Source: Acidobacteriaceae bacterium (GTDB taxonomy: Bacteria; Acidobacteriota; Terriglobia; Terriglobales; Acidobacteriaceae). From it: DNA of 34,156 nucleotides. Where the stretch lies: contig PLHP01000082.1 in assembly GCA_003138955.1 (NCBI GenBank), forward strand, positions 1-34,156, read 5' to 3'. The notes under the pieces are model-generated. The model was not told the DNA's origin. It searched no databases and saw only the letters and a list, made by a program, of their open reading frames with translations. Of this stretch, positions 19,367 to 27,306 are shown piece by piece (position 1 is the first letter of the stretch; the number at the start of each line of letters is the position of its first letter). The translations under genes were made by a program, and so were the position numbers.

Positions 19367-19788
19367 CGCGTTACTATAGCGGCGGGGCTAACGCCGAGTC
19401 TTTTTCCGGAGGAGCTATGGGTAATTATGCCGTGACCGCGGGGCGGATGGTCCCGCATAACATGGTGACCACGCAGTTTGAACTCGATGGCTTTCGCGTT
19501 GTGCGCACGCTGGGCGTGGTGCGCGGAATCACGGTGCGCTCCCGGTCGATCTTTGGGACCATTGGCGCTGGGCTGCAGACGCTGATTGGAGGCAACATCA
19601 CTCTGCTGACCAATCTCTGCGAGAGGACGCGCGCCGAAGCTTTCGACCTGATGTTGCAACATGCCGCGGATATCGGAGGCAACGCCGTCGTCGGCGCCCG
19701 CTACGACGCCACCGAAGTGATGCAGGGGGTCACGGAAGTTCTGGCCTATGGCACGGCCGTTTTTGTGGAAGCGGCGCCGAAGGGTTAG
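19363..19788 (+). CDS. YbjQ/UPF0145 family heavy-metal-binding-domain-like protein
   Basis: [77 protein letters not shown]. Confidence 0.9.
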   Translation: MTRYYSGGANAESFSGGAMGNYAVTAGRMVPHNMVTTQFELDGFRVVRTLGVVRGITVRSRSIFGTIGAGLQTLIGGNITLLTNLCERTRAEAFDLMLQHAADIGGNAVVGARYDATEVMQGVTEVLAYGTAVFVEAAPKG

Positions 19789-19823
19789 ACGCGCGTCCCA
19801 GAGTTGCTGTGGCTGCGGGCAAC

Positions 19824-19873
19824 TGCCGAGCTTCGCTCGGCTTGGACGGGGCGTAGCCCCGTCACCACACGAG
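19824..19873. repeat. Double-hairpin (BIME/REP-like) element, copy 1
   Basis: tgccgagcttcgctcggcttggacggggcgtagccccgtcaccacacgag: two adjacent palindromes, nearly identical to 31603-31651. Confidence 0.88.
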
Positions 19874-19903
19874 CACGCCACCACACGAGCACTTCACCAC
19901 ACG
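19861..19903 (+). repeat. 16-bp tandem repeat, about 2.7 units
   Basis: gtcaccacacgagcac gccaccacacgagcac ttcaccacacg. Confidence 0.85.
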
Positions 19904-19930
19904 CCCCGGCCTGAACCGATCACGTCCACG

Positions 19931-20350
19931 TTACTCTTTGTACAGGAAACCTGCGACCAGCGTTGCCAGGATGGCGCCTATCCACAGTTCGAGCATCCAT
20001 CCGAGCGGCAACATGCGCGGAACCGGGGACCAGGTGGCTTGCGCAAAGTTGCTTGGCATGCCCGCGAAGAATCCTACGATCATCCCGATTTTTAGGGCCG
20101 TCTTCGGTCCGGGGCCGGCGGTGGCTCGGCTCCACGCGTAGAGATAGGCCAGGAGAATCGACATTACGAACACGAGAAGAATCCACTGCCCTACGAAAAA
20201 TGGATAGCGCGGTTCCTTTAGGAGTAAGCCTTGCTTCTGTACGGACTCGTAGAACGGGCCCAGCCGCGTCTGAACAAAGAAGCTCCAGGCATTCCACACC
20301 ACTCCTCCGGCAATGCCTCCCAGCCACACCCGAGTCGTATTCAGCTTCAT
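19931..20350 (-). CDS. Hypothetical membrane protein, 4 predicted TM segments
   Basis: MKLNTTRVWLGGIAGGVVWNAWSFFVQTRLGPFYE ... hydrophobic segments. The start at 20350 is chosen over 20485 by protein plausibility. Confidence 0.65.
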   Translation of the reverse strand: MKLNTTRVWLGGIAGGVVWNAWSFFVQTRLGPFYESVQKQGLLLKEPRYPFFVGQWILLVFVMSILLAYLYAWSRATAGPGPKTALKIGMIVGFFAGMPSNFAQATWSPVPRMLPLGWMLELWIGAILATLVAGFLYKE

Positions 20351-20642
20351 TGCGCCCCCTGTTTTCGTCTGGCTTGAATTCGGCACAAGTGTACTCCAGA
20401 GGGTCAATAGCGTGGAGTCCCGCGCTGGATGCGGCCACCGCCTTCGTCCTTCCTTGCCAACCCGCAGCACGACGGCAGCTGCCATTTACCGGTGATAGGA
20501 TGTGGGGCTGCACGGCATAATAAGCTACGCGTCCGTCTCGCTGGCAATTGCCAGGGCGTCACGAAATAGATACGAAGAAAAGTTCTCCCGCGCCGCTGCC
20601 ATCGAGGCACTTGAAAGCGTGCTGGACGCCTCATGAGCGGGC

Positions 20643-20678
20643 GGGGCTAGCCCCAATGGACAGCCGGGGGCGGCTGTC
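20643..20678. repeat. Double-hairpin GC-rich element
   Basis: Perfect 12-bp palindrome ggggctagcccc (20643-20654), then gacagccg-gggg-cggctgtc (20659-20678). Confidence 0.85.
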
Positions 20679-20852
20679 CCCACGTTGGTTTGCGCAGGGA
20701 AGTGCTTGACGGGCGCGGAATGCAAGCGAATAAATAGCGAAGGCATCTAAAGCATAAACCCAATCCGTAGTGGTCACCTTTCTGGTTAACCGCAACATTT
20801 CGCGTTTTGCACCTTGAGCCCCTTGAGCAAATCTCAACCTGAAACTTTGTGG

Positions 20853-20902
20853 TTGACAAGCAAGGATTTCGGCGTATTGTGGAAAAAAGTGGTTCAAAGT
20901 GG
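20853..20902 (+). promoter_or_regulatory. dcw promoter with three MraZ-box-like repeats
   Basis: TTGACA (20853-20858), 16-nt spacer, TATTGT (20875-20880). ATTGTGG-AAA-AAAGTGG-TTC-AAAGTGG at 20876-20902 has a 10-bp period. Confidence 0.75.
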
Positions 20903-21104
20903 AGTAACTATTAGAGGTTGTGGGTACGAACACTAGCTTTCGAGGCGCCAGTGGTTTCCGAGACTGACACCGCAAAAAACCGGCCCAACCAACCCGAATC
21001 CACTGCTTTCTTGACCGCTTGTACCTCCCCCATAGTAGTGGCTGTGGTAGCAGCCATAAATAAACGGAGCCCGTCATTTCCATCAAGAGCGGTGAACGGG
21101 GCAC

Positions 21105-21545
21105 ATGTTTCGCGGAAATCATCCAACCCGCGTCGACGAAAAGGGACGGTTAAAGGTCCCCGCGGAATTCAAGCGCGTGATCGACGAGAAATATGCGCAG
21201 AGATTTTACATCACAAGTCTGGATGGAATTGTTGCTCAAGTGTATCCCTTCGAGGAATGGGAGCGGATCGAGCAGAAGCTGGCGGCGCTGTCCACTTTCA
21301 ATCCGACGAAGAAAAAGTTCTTAACTCGCACGAATTATTACGGGCAGGTCGTGGAAATGGACGGGCAGGGGCGGCTGCTGATCCCGCAGATTCTGCGGGA
21401 GGCGGCGCACCTTCGCGGTGAAGTGGCAGTGCTCGGCCAGTTGACTTACCTGGAAGTTCGGAACCTGGAAGCGCTGGAAAAGGAGATCGGCGAGCAGGCT
21501 TTTACGGATGACGACACGAGTACGCTCGACAAATTGGGCATCTAG
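21105..21545 (+). CDS. mraZ: Transcriptional regulator MraZ
   Basis: MFRGNHPTRVDEKGRLKVPAEFKR ... MDGQGRLLIPQILREAAHLRGEVAVLGQ: two DXXXR half-motifs. Confidence 0.96.
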   Translation: MFRGNHPTRVDEKGRLKVPAEFKRVIDEKYAQRFYITSLDGIVAQVYPFEEWERIEQKLAALSTFNPTKKKFLTRTNYYGQVVEMDGQGRLLIPQILREAAHLRGEVAVLGQLTYLEVRNLEALEKEIGEQAFTDDDTSTLDKLGI

Positions 21546-21559
21546 TAATCGGGCAAACG

Positions 21560-22561
21560 GTGCGCACGGATTCGGATTCAACAGACATCCCCGAGTGGGG
21601 TGGGCATGGAGCGGTTGGCCATGTCCCGGTTCTTTTAAAAGAAGCGATCGATTTTCTGGCCGTAAAGCGTGGCGGAACTTATCTGGATGCCACGGTGGGC
21701 TTGGGCGGGCACAGTTACGAAATCGCAAGACGCCTCGGCGCACTGGGACATTTGATTGGCTTCGATAAGGATGCGGCGGCGCTGGAGAGGGCGAGGGAAA
21801 GGCTAAAGGCGGTCGATAGTCGTTCGTCGTTGGTCGCTAGCGAGCCAATTTCCGAACGACCAACGACTGACGACCAACGACTGCAGTTGGATTGGCCGCA
21901 GATCACGCTGATTCATGGGTCGTTTGCTGAAGTTGGTGAGCGCGTTGCTCCGGCTTCTTTGGACGGTTTGCTGGCGGATCTGGGGGTTAGCAGTTTGCAG
22001 CTCTCGGATCCGGCGCGGGGATTTAGTTTTCAGGCGGAAGGACCGCTGGACATGCGGATGAACGCGATGTCCGGCGAAACCGCCGAACAAGTGGTAAACC
22101 ACATCGACGAGCGCGAGCTGGCCGATGTGATTTACGAATTCGGTGAGGAAAGGAGGTCGCGGAGAATCGCCAGAGCCATTGTCCGGTCGCGGCCGATACG
22201 CACGACGATGCAACTTGTCGAGGTGGTAGCGGCCGCGGCCCGGTCAATGAACTGGAAACATGAGCGAATTCATCCGGCGACGCGAACCTTTCAAGCTCTC
22301 CGAATATTCGTAAACCGTGAACTGGACGATCTGAAAGCACTGTTGGAGGCGGCGCCTAGCGTGCTGAAGCCGGGCGGAAGGCTGGTGGTGATCAGCTTTC
22401 ATTCGCTCGAAGACAGAATCGTCAAGGATGCGCTTCGCGAGGGTGCGAAGCAGGGCTGCTACCGGCTGCTGACCAAGAAGCCGGTGACGGCGGGCGGGGA
22501 AGAGATAGATCGCAATCCGCGGTCGCGCAGCGCCAAGATGCGGGCGGCCGAAAAAGTTTGA
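21560..22561 (+). CDS. rsmH: 16S rRNA m4C1402 methyltransferase
   Basis: GHVPVLLKEAIDFL, YLDATVGLGGHSYEIARRLG, GLLADLGVSSLQLSDPARGFSFQAEGPLDMRMN, HPATRTFQALRIFVNRELDDL, RSRSAKMRAAEKV. Confidence 0.96.
   Translation: MRTDSDSTDIPEWGGHGAVGHVPVLLKEAIDFLAVKRGGTYLDATVGLGGHSYEIARRLGALGHLIGFDKDAAALERARERLKAVDSRSSLVASEPISERPTTDDQRLQLDWPQITLIHGSFAEVGERVAPASLDGLLADLGVSSLQLSDPARGFSFQAEGPLDMRMNAMSGETAEQVVNHIDERELADVIYEFGEERRSRRIARAIVRSRPIRTTMQLVEVVAAAARSMNWKHERIHPATRTFQALRIFVNRELDDLKALLEAAPSVLKPGGRLVVISFHSLEDRIVKDALREGAKQGCYRLLTKKPVTAGGEEIDRNPRSRSAKMRAAEKV
21812..21883 (+). repeat. Inverted heptamer array inside rsmH
   Basis: Left arm gtcgata gtcgttc gtcgttg gtcgcta (21812-21839). Right arm gaacgac caacgac tgacgac caacgac (21854-21881). 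Confidence 0.8.
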
Positions 22562-22742
22562 GTTAGCCCGGAGAAACTGCCGGGCCCCCGGTGCGGTGAT
22601 GGTAAGGCGCGCCGGGTAAAGAGTTTGGGAATGGCGGCCGTTCCGTATGAAGAGGCCGCAACTCTGCGATGGAATTTTCCCGGAGCGGCCAAGAAGAAAT
22701 GAAACAAGGCCGGGTCCGGAGAAGAAAACTGGATTATTCGAA

Positions 22743-22904
22743 ATGACATTTACCGGCACTCTTATTGAAGATCTGATGGCAACGGTCGAGCGCGTGGAAA
22801 AGAGGGCGCGAGCGGACAGAGCCTTGGCGGTCGACGCATCGGCCCTGGAACCCATGGTCGTCGAAAACGCAGACTACGATTCCAAATTTCTTGGAGTGGC
22901 ATAA
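22743..22904 (+). CDS. Small hypothetical protein between rsmH and ftsL
   Basis: MTFTGTLIEDLMATVERVEKRARADRALAVDASALEPMVVENADYDSKFLGVA, 3 nt upstream of ftsL. ORF could begin at 22647. Confidence 0.5.
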   Translation: MTFTGTLIEDLMATVERVEKRARADRALAVDASALEPMVVENADYDSKFLGVA

Positions 22905-22907
22905 ATC

Positions 22908-23366
22908 ATGAGCGCCTTGGCCATGCAAAGCGCAGCTCCTCTCAGCCGGCGGAAGTCCTGTTGGCTGGGGACCCCGGAAATTTATTTCCGCAAGACCATC
23001 GATAATTCGCGGCTGGTCAAGGTCGAAGATCCGCGGCGCGCGCGGGAGATGAAATATTTCGGACTTGCGCTCGGTTGCCTGTTCCTGCTGGTGATGGGAT
23101 TCGCGCTGCAACATTTCCGCGCAATTGAGTACGGGTACAAGATCGAGGCGCTGCGGTCGGAGCGCGAGGGTCTCACGGAAATGAACCGTGCCCTGCGGCT
23201 GGAAGAGGCGTCGCTGCGCGATCCGGAGCGAATTGATGTGATGGCGCGCAAGCTCGGCCTGCAATCGCCGCAGCCCGGGCAAGTGCTCCGCATGGACGCG
23301 GCCAGCGATGCGGCTACGCCGGTGATGGCCAGCGTGGCTCCGGTCGCCGTGGTATCGGCGCGGTAA
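22908..23366 (+). CDS. ftsL: Cell division protein FtsL-like
   Basis: dcw position; single TM (FGLALGCLFLLVMGFALQHF), coiled-coil segment, then DPERIDVMARKLGLQSPQPGQVLRM. Confidence 0.82.
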   Translation: MSALAMQSAAPLSRRKSCWLGTPEIYFRKTIDNSRLVKVEDPRRAREMKYFGLALGCLFLLVMGFALQHFRAIEYGYKIEALRSEREGLTEMNRALRLEEASLRDPERIDVMARKLGLQSPQPGQVLRMDAASDAATPVMASVAPVAVVSAR

Positions 23367-23368
23367 AT

Positions 23369-23455
23369 CAGTTCTCAGTTCCCAGTTCTCAGTTCTCAGT
23401 CAGGAGCCGTGAGTTTTTCACTGAGAATTGAGAACTGAGAACTGGGAACTGAAAT
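23369..23455. repeat. Inverted heptamer array C (hairpin-forming) between ftsL and ftsI
   Basis: Left: cagttct cagttcc cagttct cagttct cagt. Right: ctgagaa ttgagaa ctgagaa ctgggaa ctg. Arms are about 29/32 complementary; the loop is caggagccgtgagtttttc. Confidence 0.9.
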
Positions 23456-25682
23456 GGCGGCATCCACCTCTTCGAACGGCGCAAAATTCAGGCTCTACGC
23501 CTTGTCTGGATTGCTTTGCTTCTGGCTGCTGGCCATCTGCCTGCGCCTGGTTTATCTGCAAATCTTCTGCTACGGCGATTTCGAGCGGCGCGCGCAGCAT
23601 CAACAACAACGCAGTTTCGATCTCTCGCCTAAACGCGGCGTCATCTACGATCGCGCTGGGCGGGAACTGGCTATGTCCATTCAGGTGGACTCGGCTTTCG
23701 TGGTGCCATCGGAAACTCCCGACCTTGCTAATGCTATTAGCCTGATTGCGCGCATTACGCAGGACGATCCTCGCGTCCTGCTGGCTGACTGCGGCGCGCA
23801 CAAGACTTTTTGCTGGGTGGCACGCAAGGCCGACGCCGAAGCGATTGAGCGCATCCGCGCGCTGAATTTGCAAGGCATCCACTACCAGAAAGAACCCAAG
23901 CGCTTTTATCCGAAGCGGGAACTGGCGGCGCAAATTCTGGGCTACGTGGGCACCGACGATCAGGGACTGAGCGGACTGGAGAGACAATTCAACCAGCAAC
24001 TGCAGGGCAAGCCGGGCAAGCTGATGATTTCCGTCGACGCGCGCAAGCGCTGGTTTGCCAGTGTAGAAAAGGAGCCCGAAGCGGGCAACAGCGTCGTCCT
24101 CACCATCGATCAGAACATCCAGTACATTGCCGAACGGGAACTGGAGCGCGGGATGGAAGAGACGCACGCCATTGCGGGCACGGCGATCGTGGAAAATCCT
24201 CGCACTGGCGAGATTCTGGCTCTCACCAACCGGCCCACGTTCAATCCGAATATTCGTAAGGAAATTAAGAACGACGCGCTGAAAGACCGCGCCGTCAGCG
24301 ACATCTACGAGCCCGGCTCGACTTTCAAGATGGTGACTATCTCGGCCGGTCTGGAAGAGAAGATTACGCGGCCCGACGAAATGTTCGACTGCCAGATGGG
24401 ATCGATTGTGATCAATGGCATGCGCATCCGCGACAGCAGGCCGCACGGTCTGCTCTCGGTCGCGGACATTATTGCGGAATCGAGCGACGTCGGCGCCATC
24501 AAAGTCGCGCTGCGGCTCGGCGACGAGCGGCTCTACAAATACATTCGGGCCTTCGGATTCGGTCAGCGGACGGGGATCGAGCTGCCGAGCGAAACGGCCG
24601 GGCTGACGAAGCCGGTGGAACGGTGGTCGAAGGTTTCCATTGGCGCGATCTCGATGGGGCAGGAGATTGGCATCTCGCCGTTGCAGCTGGCTTCGTTGAT
24701 TTCGACGATTGCGAACGGCGGGGTGCGCGTCCCGGCGCGCATCGTTGCCGGGACGATCGCGGCCGGGACGATCGCGGCTGGGACGATTGCGCCCCAGAAT
24801 ACTCCACAAACGATCGTGTTTCAGCCTGCCGCGGGGACGCGGGTGATTTCAGCTCTGACCGCAGCCGAGATGCGACAGATGTTGCAGGGGGTGGTGCTCC
24901 ACGGCACCGGACGCAAAGCTATTCTCGAGGGCTACAGTTCGGCGGGCAAAACCGGGACGGCTCAGAAGGTGGACCCCGCCACCGGCGCTTACTCGAAGAC
25001 GAAGTATGTCGCGTCTTTTGCCGGATTTGCTCCCATCAACGATCCGCAAATCGCAGTGGTGGTGATCCTGGACTCTGCGGTCGGCTTGCACCAGGGAGGC
25101 CAGGTTTCGGCTCCGGTCTTTCAGCGGATCACGCAGCAGGTGCTGGAGTATCTGCACGTTCCGCATGACGTTCAGCTTCCGCCCAGCCGCCAGGTGTTGC
25201 TGGCTCGCCGCGATGTTCCCGACGCTAGTCTGGAAGAAAGCTCGCCCGATCACCTCGGGGCCAGCCTGGATATGGCCGAGGCCAATGAGGGGCCCGTTAT
25301 GCCAGCCGCGGTCAAGCCCGGCGCGATTGGAGCCCAGGTGGTTCCTGCCGCGATGACCGCTAGAGATGCGGATCACCAGGCGGTGGGCAGCTTGACGACA
25401 GCGGCCGCGAGTTCGGCCGGTGCACTTTCATCTGTCACACGATCTGAGAATTCACCCGCGCAGAAATCGCCGACCAGTGGAACGGTGGTGCTCGACGTGG
25501 AAGAGGGAGGGATCGCGGTTCCTTCCTTCCTTGGCAAGAATCTGCGGGTTGCGATTGAGGCGGCGCAGGATGCCGGGCTCGACCTCGACGCCATCGGCAG
25601 CGGCGTTGCCCGCGAGCAAACGCCTCTGCCCGGTGCGCACGTGGCGGCGGGGTCGCGGGTGGTGGTGAAGTTTGGAAGGTGA
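23454..25682 (+). CDS. ftsI: FtsI-type penicillin-binding protein with C-terminal PASTA domain
   Basis: GSTFKMV (SxxK), AESSDVG, AGKTGTAQKVD; C-terminal IAVPSFLGKNLRVAIEAAQDAGLDLDAIGSGVAREQTPLPGAHVAAGSRVVVKF. Confidence 0.95.
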   Translation: MAASTSSNGAKFRLYALSGLLCFWLLAICLRLVYLQIFCYGDFERRAQHQQQRSFDLSPKRGVIYDRAGRELAMSIQVDSAFVVPSETPDLANAISLIARITQDDPRVLLADCGAHKTFCWVARKADAEAIERIRALNLQGIHYQKEPKRFYPKRELAAQILGYVGTDDQGLSGLERQFNQQLQGKPGKLMISVDARKRWFASVEKEPEAGNSVVLTIDQNIQYIAERELERGMEETHAIAGTAIVENPRTGEILALTNRPTFNPNIRKEIKNDALKDRAVSDIYEPGSTFKMVTISAGLEEKITRPDEMFDCQMGSIVINGMRIRDSRPHGLLSVADIIAESSDVGAIKVALRLGDERLYKYIRAFGFGQRTGIELPSETAGLTKPVERWSKVSIGAISMGQEIGISPLQLASLISTIANGGVRVPARIVAGTIAAGTIAAGTIAPQNTPQTIVFQPAAGTRVISALTAAEMRQMLQGVVLHGTGRKAILEGYSSAGKTGTAQKVDPATGAYSKTKYVASFAGFAPINDPQIAVVVILDSAVGLHQGGQVSAPVFQRITQQVLEYLHVPHDVQLPPSRQVLLARRDVPDASLEESSPDHLGASLDMAEANEGPVMPAAVKPGAIGAQVVPAAMTARDADHQAVGSLTTAAASSAGALSSVTRSENSPAQKSPTSGTVVLDVEEGGIAVPSFLGKNLRVAIEAAQDAGLDLDAIGSGVAREQTPLPGAHVAAGSRVVVKFGR
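24747..24791 (+). repeat. 15-bp in-frame tandem repeat in ftsI, 3 units encoding AGTIA
   Basis: gccgggacgatcgcg gccgggacgatcgcg gctgggacgattgcg. Confidence 0.93.
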
Positions 25683-25725
25683 AGTGGCCTTCGGGCACGG
25701 CCGATGCCATCTACTCGGACGATGA

Positions 25726-25742
25726 GCCGGCGAGACGCCGGC
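25726..25742. repeat. Short GC-rich palindrome upstream of murE
   Basis: gccggcg-aga-cgccggc, perfect 7-bp stem. Confidence 0.8.
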
Positions 25743-25764
25743 GCTACTCGTTATAATCACTCCA

Positions 25765-27306
25765 ATGACATTCCAACAGCTCCTGCAGGGCGCCGAGGTT
25801 CTCTCGCAGAGCGGAAACCCAGCCGTTGCCGGGGTGGAATACGATTCGCGACGGGTGCGCCCTGGAACTGTTTTTGTCGCTATGAAGGGTGAGACCAGCG
25901 ACGGCAATCGGTTCATCGATCAGGCCATCGCTGCCGGAGCAGTTGCCATCGTCACCGACTCCGCGGCCGAAGCGCCGCGCCCCGCGGTTGGCTGGGCGCA
26001 GGTCGTGCATGGGCGCCGTGCGCTTGCCCGCCTGAGCGCGAATTTTTACAAGCGTCCTGCCGAGCGCATTGCGAATACTGGAATCACCGGCACAAACGGA
26101 AAAAGCACGACCGCCTTCCTGATCGAATCCATATTGCAAGCGGCCGGGCGCAAGACCGCGCTGGTCGGGACGATTGAATATCATGTAGCCGGGAAGATTT
26201 TGCCGGCTCCGCATACCACGCCGGAAGCGCTGGAGTTGAACCGGCTTTTGTCGGAGGGTTTGGGCTTGGGAGTCACCGAGGCGGTGATGGAGGTGTCATC
26301 GCATGCGCTGGAGCAACAGCGCGTTTTTGGAATTCCTTTTGATGTGGCTGTATTCACGAATCTCACTCGCGACCATCTCGACTACCACGGCACGATGGAA
26401 AATTACTTCCGCGCCAAACAGATGCTTTTCGAAGGTTGCGGGACCGACCCTCCGCGCGCCGCCGTTCTTAATATTGACGATGAATACGGCCGGCAGCTCT
26501 GGAAGTTTTGCAAGAAGAAGAGCGCACTGCTGCTCTCCTACGGTCTGACTTCCGGCTCCGGCGACTGCGATTTTCGTGCCGAGTCCGTCGAAATCACGCC
26601 TCGGGGAACCCGGTTTCAGATGGTGACGCCCTCGGGTAAGGTCGCCATGTGGTCTCCGCTGATTGGCAATGTGAATGTTTATAACGTGCTCGCAGCTTCT
26701 GCTGCCGGTCATGCGCGCGATTGTTCTACCGAGGCGATCGCCAAGGGAGTCTTCGACCTTACCAGCGTTCCCGGGCGCTTCGAACGCGTGGATTGCGGGC
26801 AGCCCTTCACGGTGGTGGTGGATTATGCGCACACCGATGACGCGCTCCGCAACCTTACCGCGCTGGCTCGCGATTTTACCGCTCGCGCCGGGCTCAAAGG
26901 CAAAGTGATTACGCTTTTTGGCTGCGGCGGAGATCGCGATCGCGCTAAGCGTCCGCTGATGGGCGAGGCGGCGGGCAGGGGAAGCGACTTTGTCGTGCTT
27001 ACCTCCGACAACCCGCGGTCGGAAGATCCGCTGGCCATCATGAACGATGCGCTGGTCGGATTGCAGAAGTCGGGCGCAAAATATTCCATGGAGCCCGATC
27101 GCCGCAAGGCTATCGCTTTTGCTTTCCGGCAGGCAGCGCCCGGCGACATCGTGCTGCTTGCGGGGAAGGGGCACGAACAAGTGCAGATCACACGGGAGGG
27201 AACGATTCCGTTCGACGATGTGGACGTTGCTCGCGAAAACCTGAAGGCTCTGGGCTACGACTGCAAGAGTGCTGCGACGGCAGGCACGGCGGGGAAGACG
27301 GCATGA
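25765..27306 (+). CDS. murE: UDP-MurNAc-L-Ala-D-Glu ligase (third amino acid)
   Basis: DSRRVRPGTVFVAMKGETSDGNRFI, GITGTNGKSTTAFLIESIL, TTPEALELNRLL, DNPRSEDPLAIMNDA (DNPR motif suggests meso-DAP). Confidence 0.96.
   Translation: MTFQQLLQGAEVLSQSGNPAVAGVEYDSRRVRPGTVFVAMKGETSDGNRFIDQAIAAGAVAIVTDSAAEAPRPAVGWAQVVHGRRALARLSANFYKRPAERIANTGITGTNGKSTTAFLIESILQAAGRKTALVGTIEYHVAGKILPAPHTTPEALELNRLLSEGLGLGVTEAVMEVSSHALEQQRVFGIPFDVAVFTNLTRDHLDYHGTMENYFRAKQMLFEGCGTDPPRAAVLNIDDEYGRQLWKFCKKKSALLLSYGLTSGSGDCDFRAESVEITPRGTRFQMVTPSGKVAMWSPLIGNVNVYNVLAASAAGHARDCSTEAIAKGVFDLTSVPGRFERVDCGQPFTVVVDYAHTDDALRNLTALARDFTARAGLKGKVITLFGCGGDRDRAKRPLMGEAAGRGSDFVVLTSDNPRSEDPLAIMNDALVGLQKSGAKYSMEPDRRKAIAFAFRQAAPGDIVLLAGKGHEQVQITREGTIPFDDVDVARENLKALGYDCKSAATAGTAGKTA

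Noticed and set aside
20631-21122. 163-aa minus-strand ORF upstream of mraZ
   Set aside because: Covers the dcw promoter, MraZ boxes and a palindromic repeat; the reading frame is most likely fortuitous.
23418-24809. 463-aa minus-strand ORF
   Set aside because: Antisense to ftsI; starts in repetitive DNA (RPSRDRPGRDRPGNDAR) derived from the AGTIA minisatellite.
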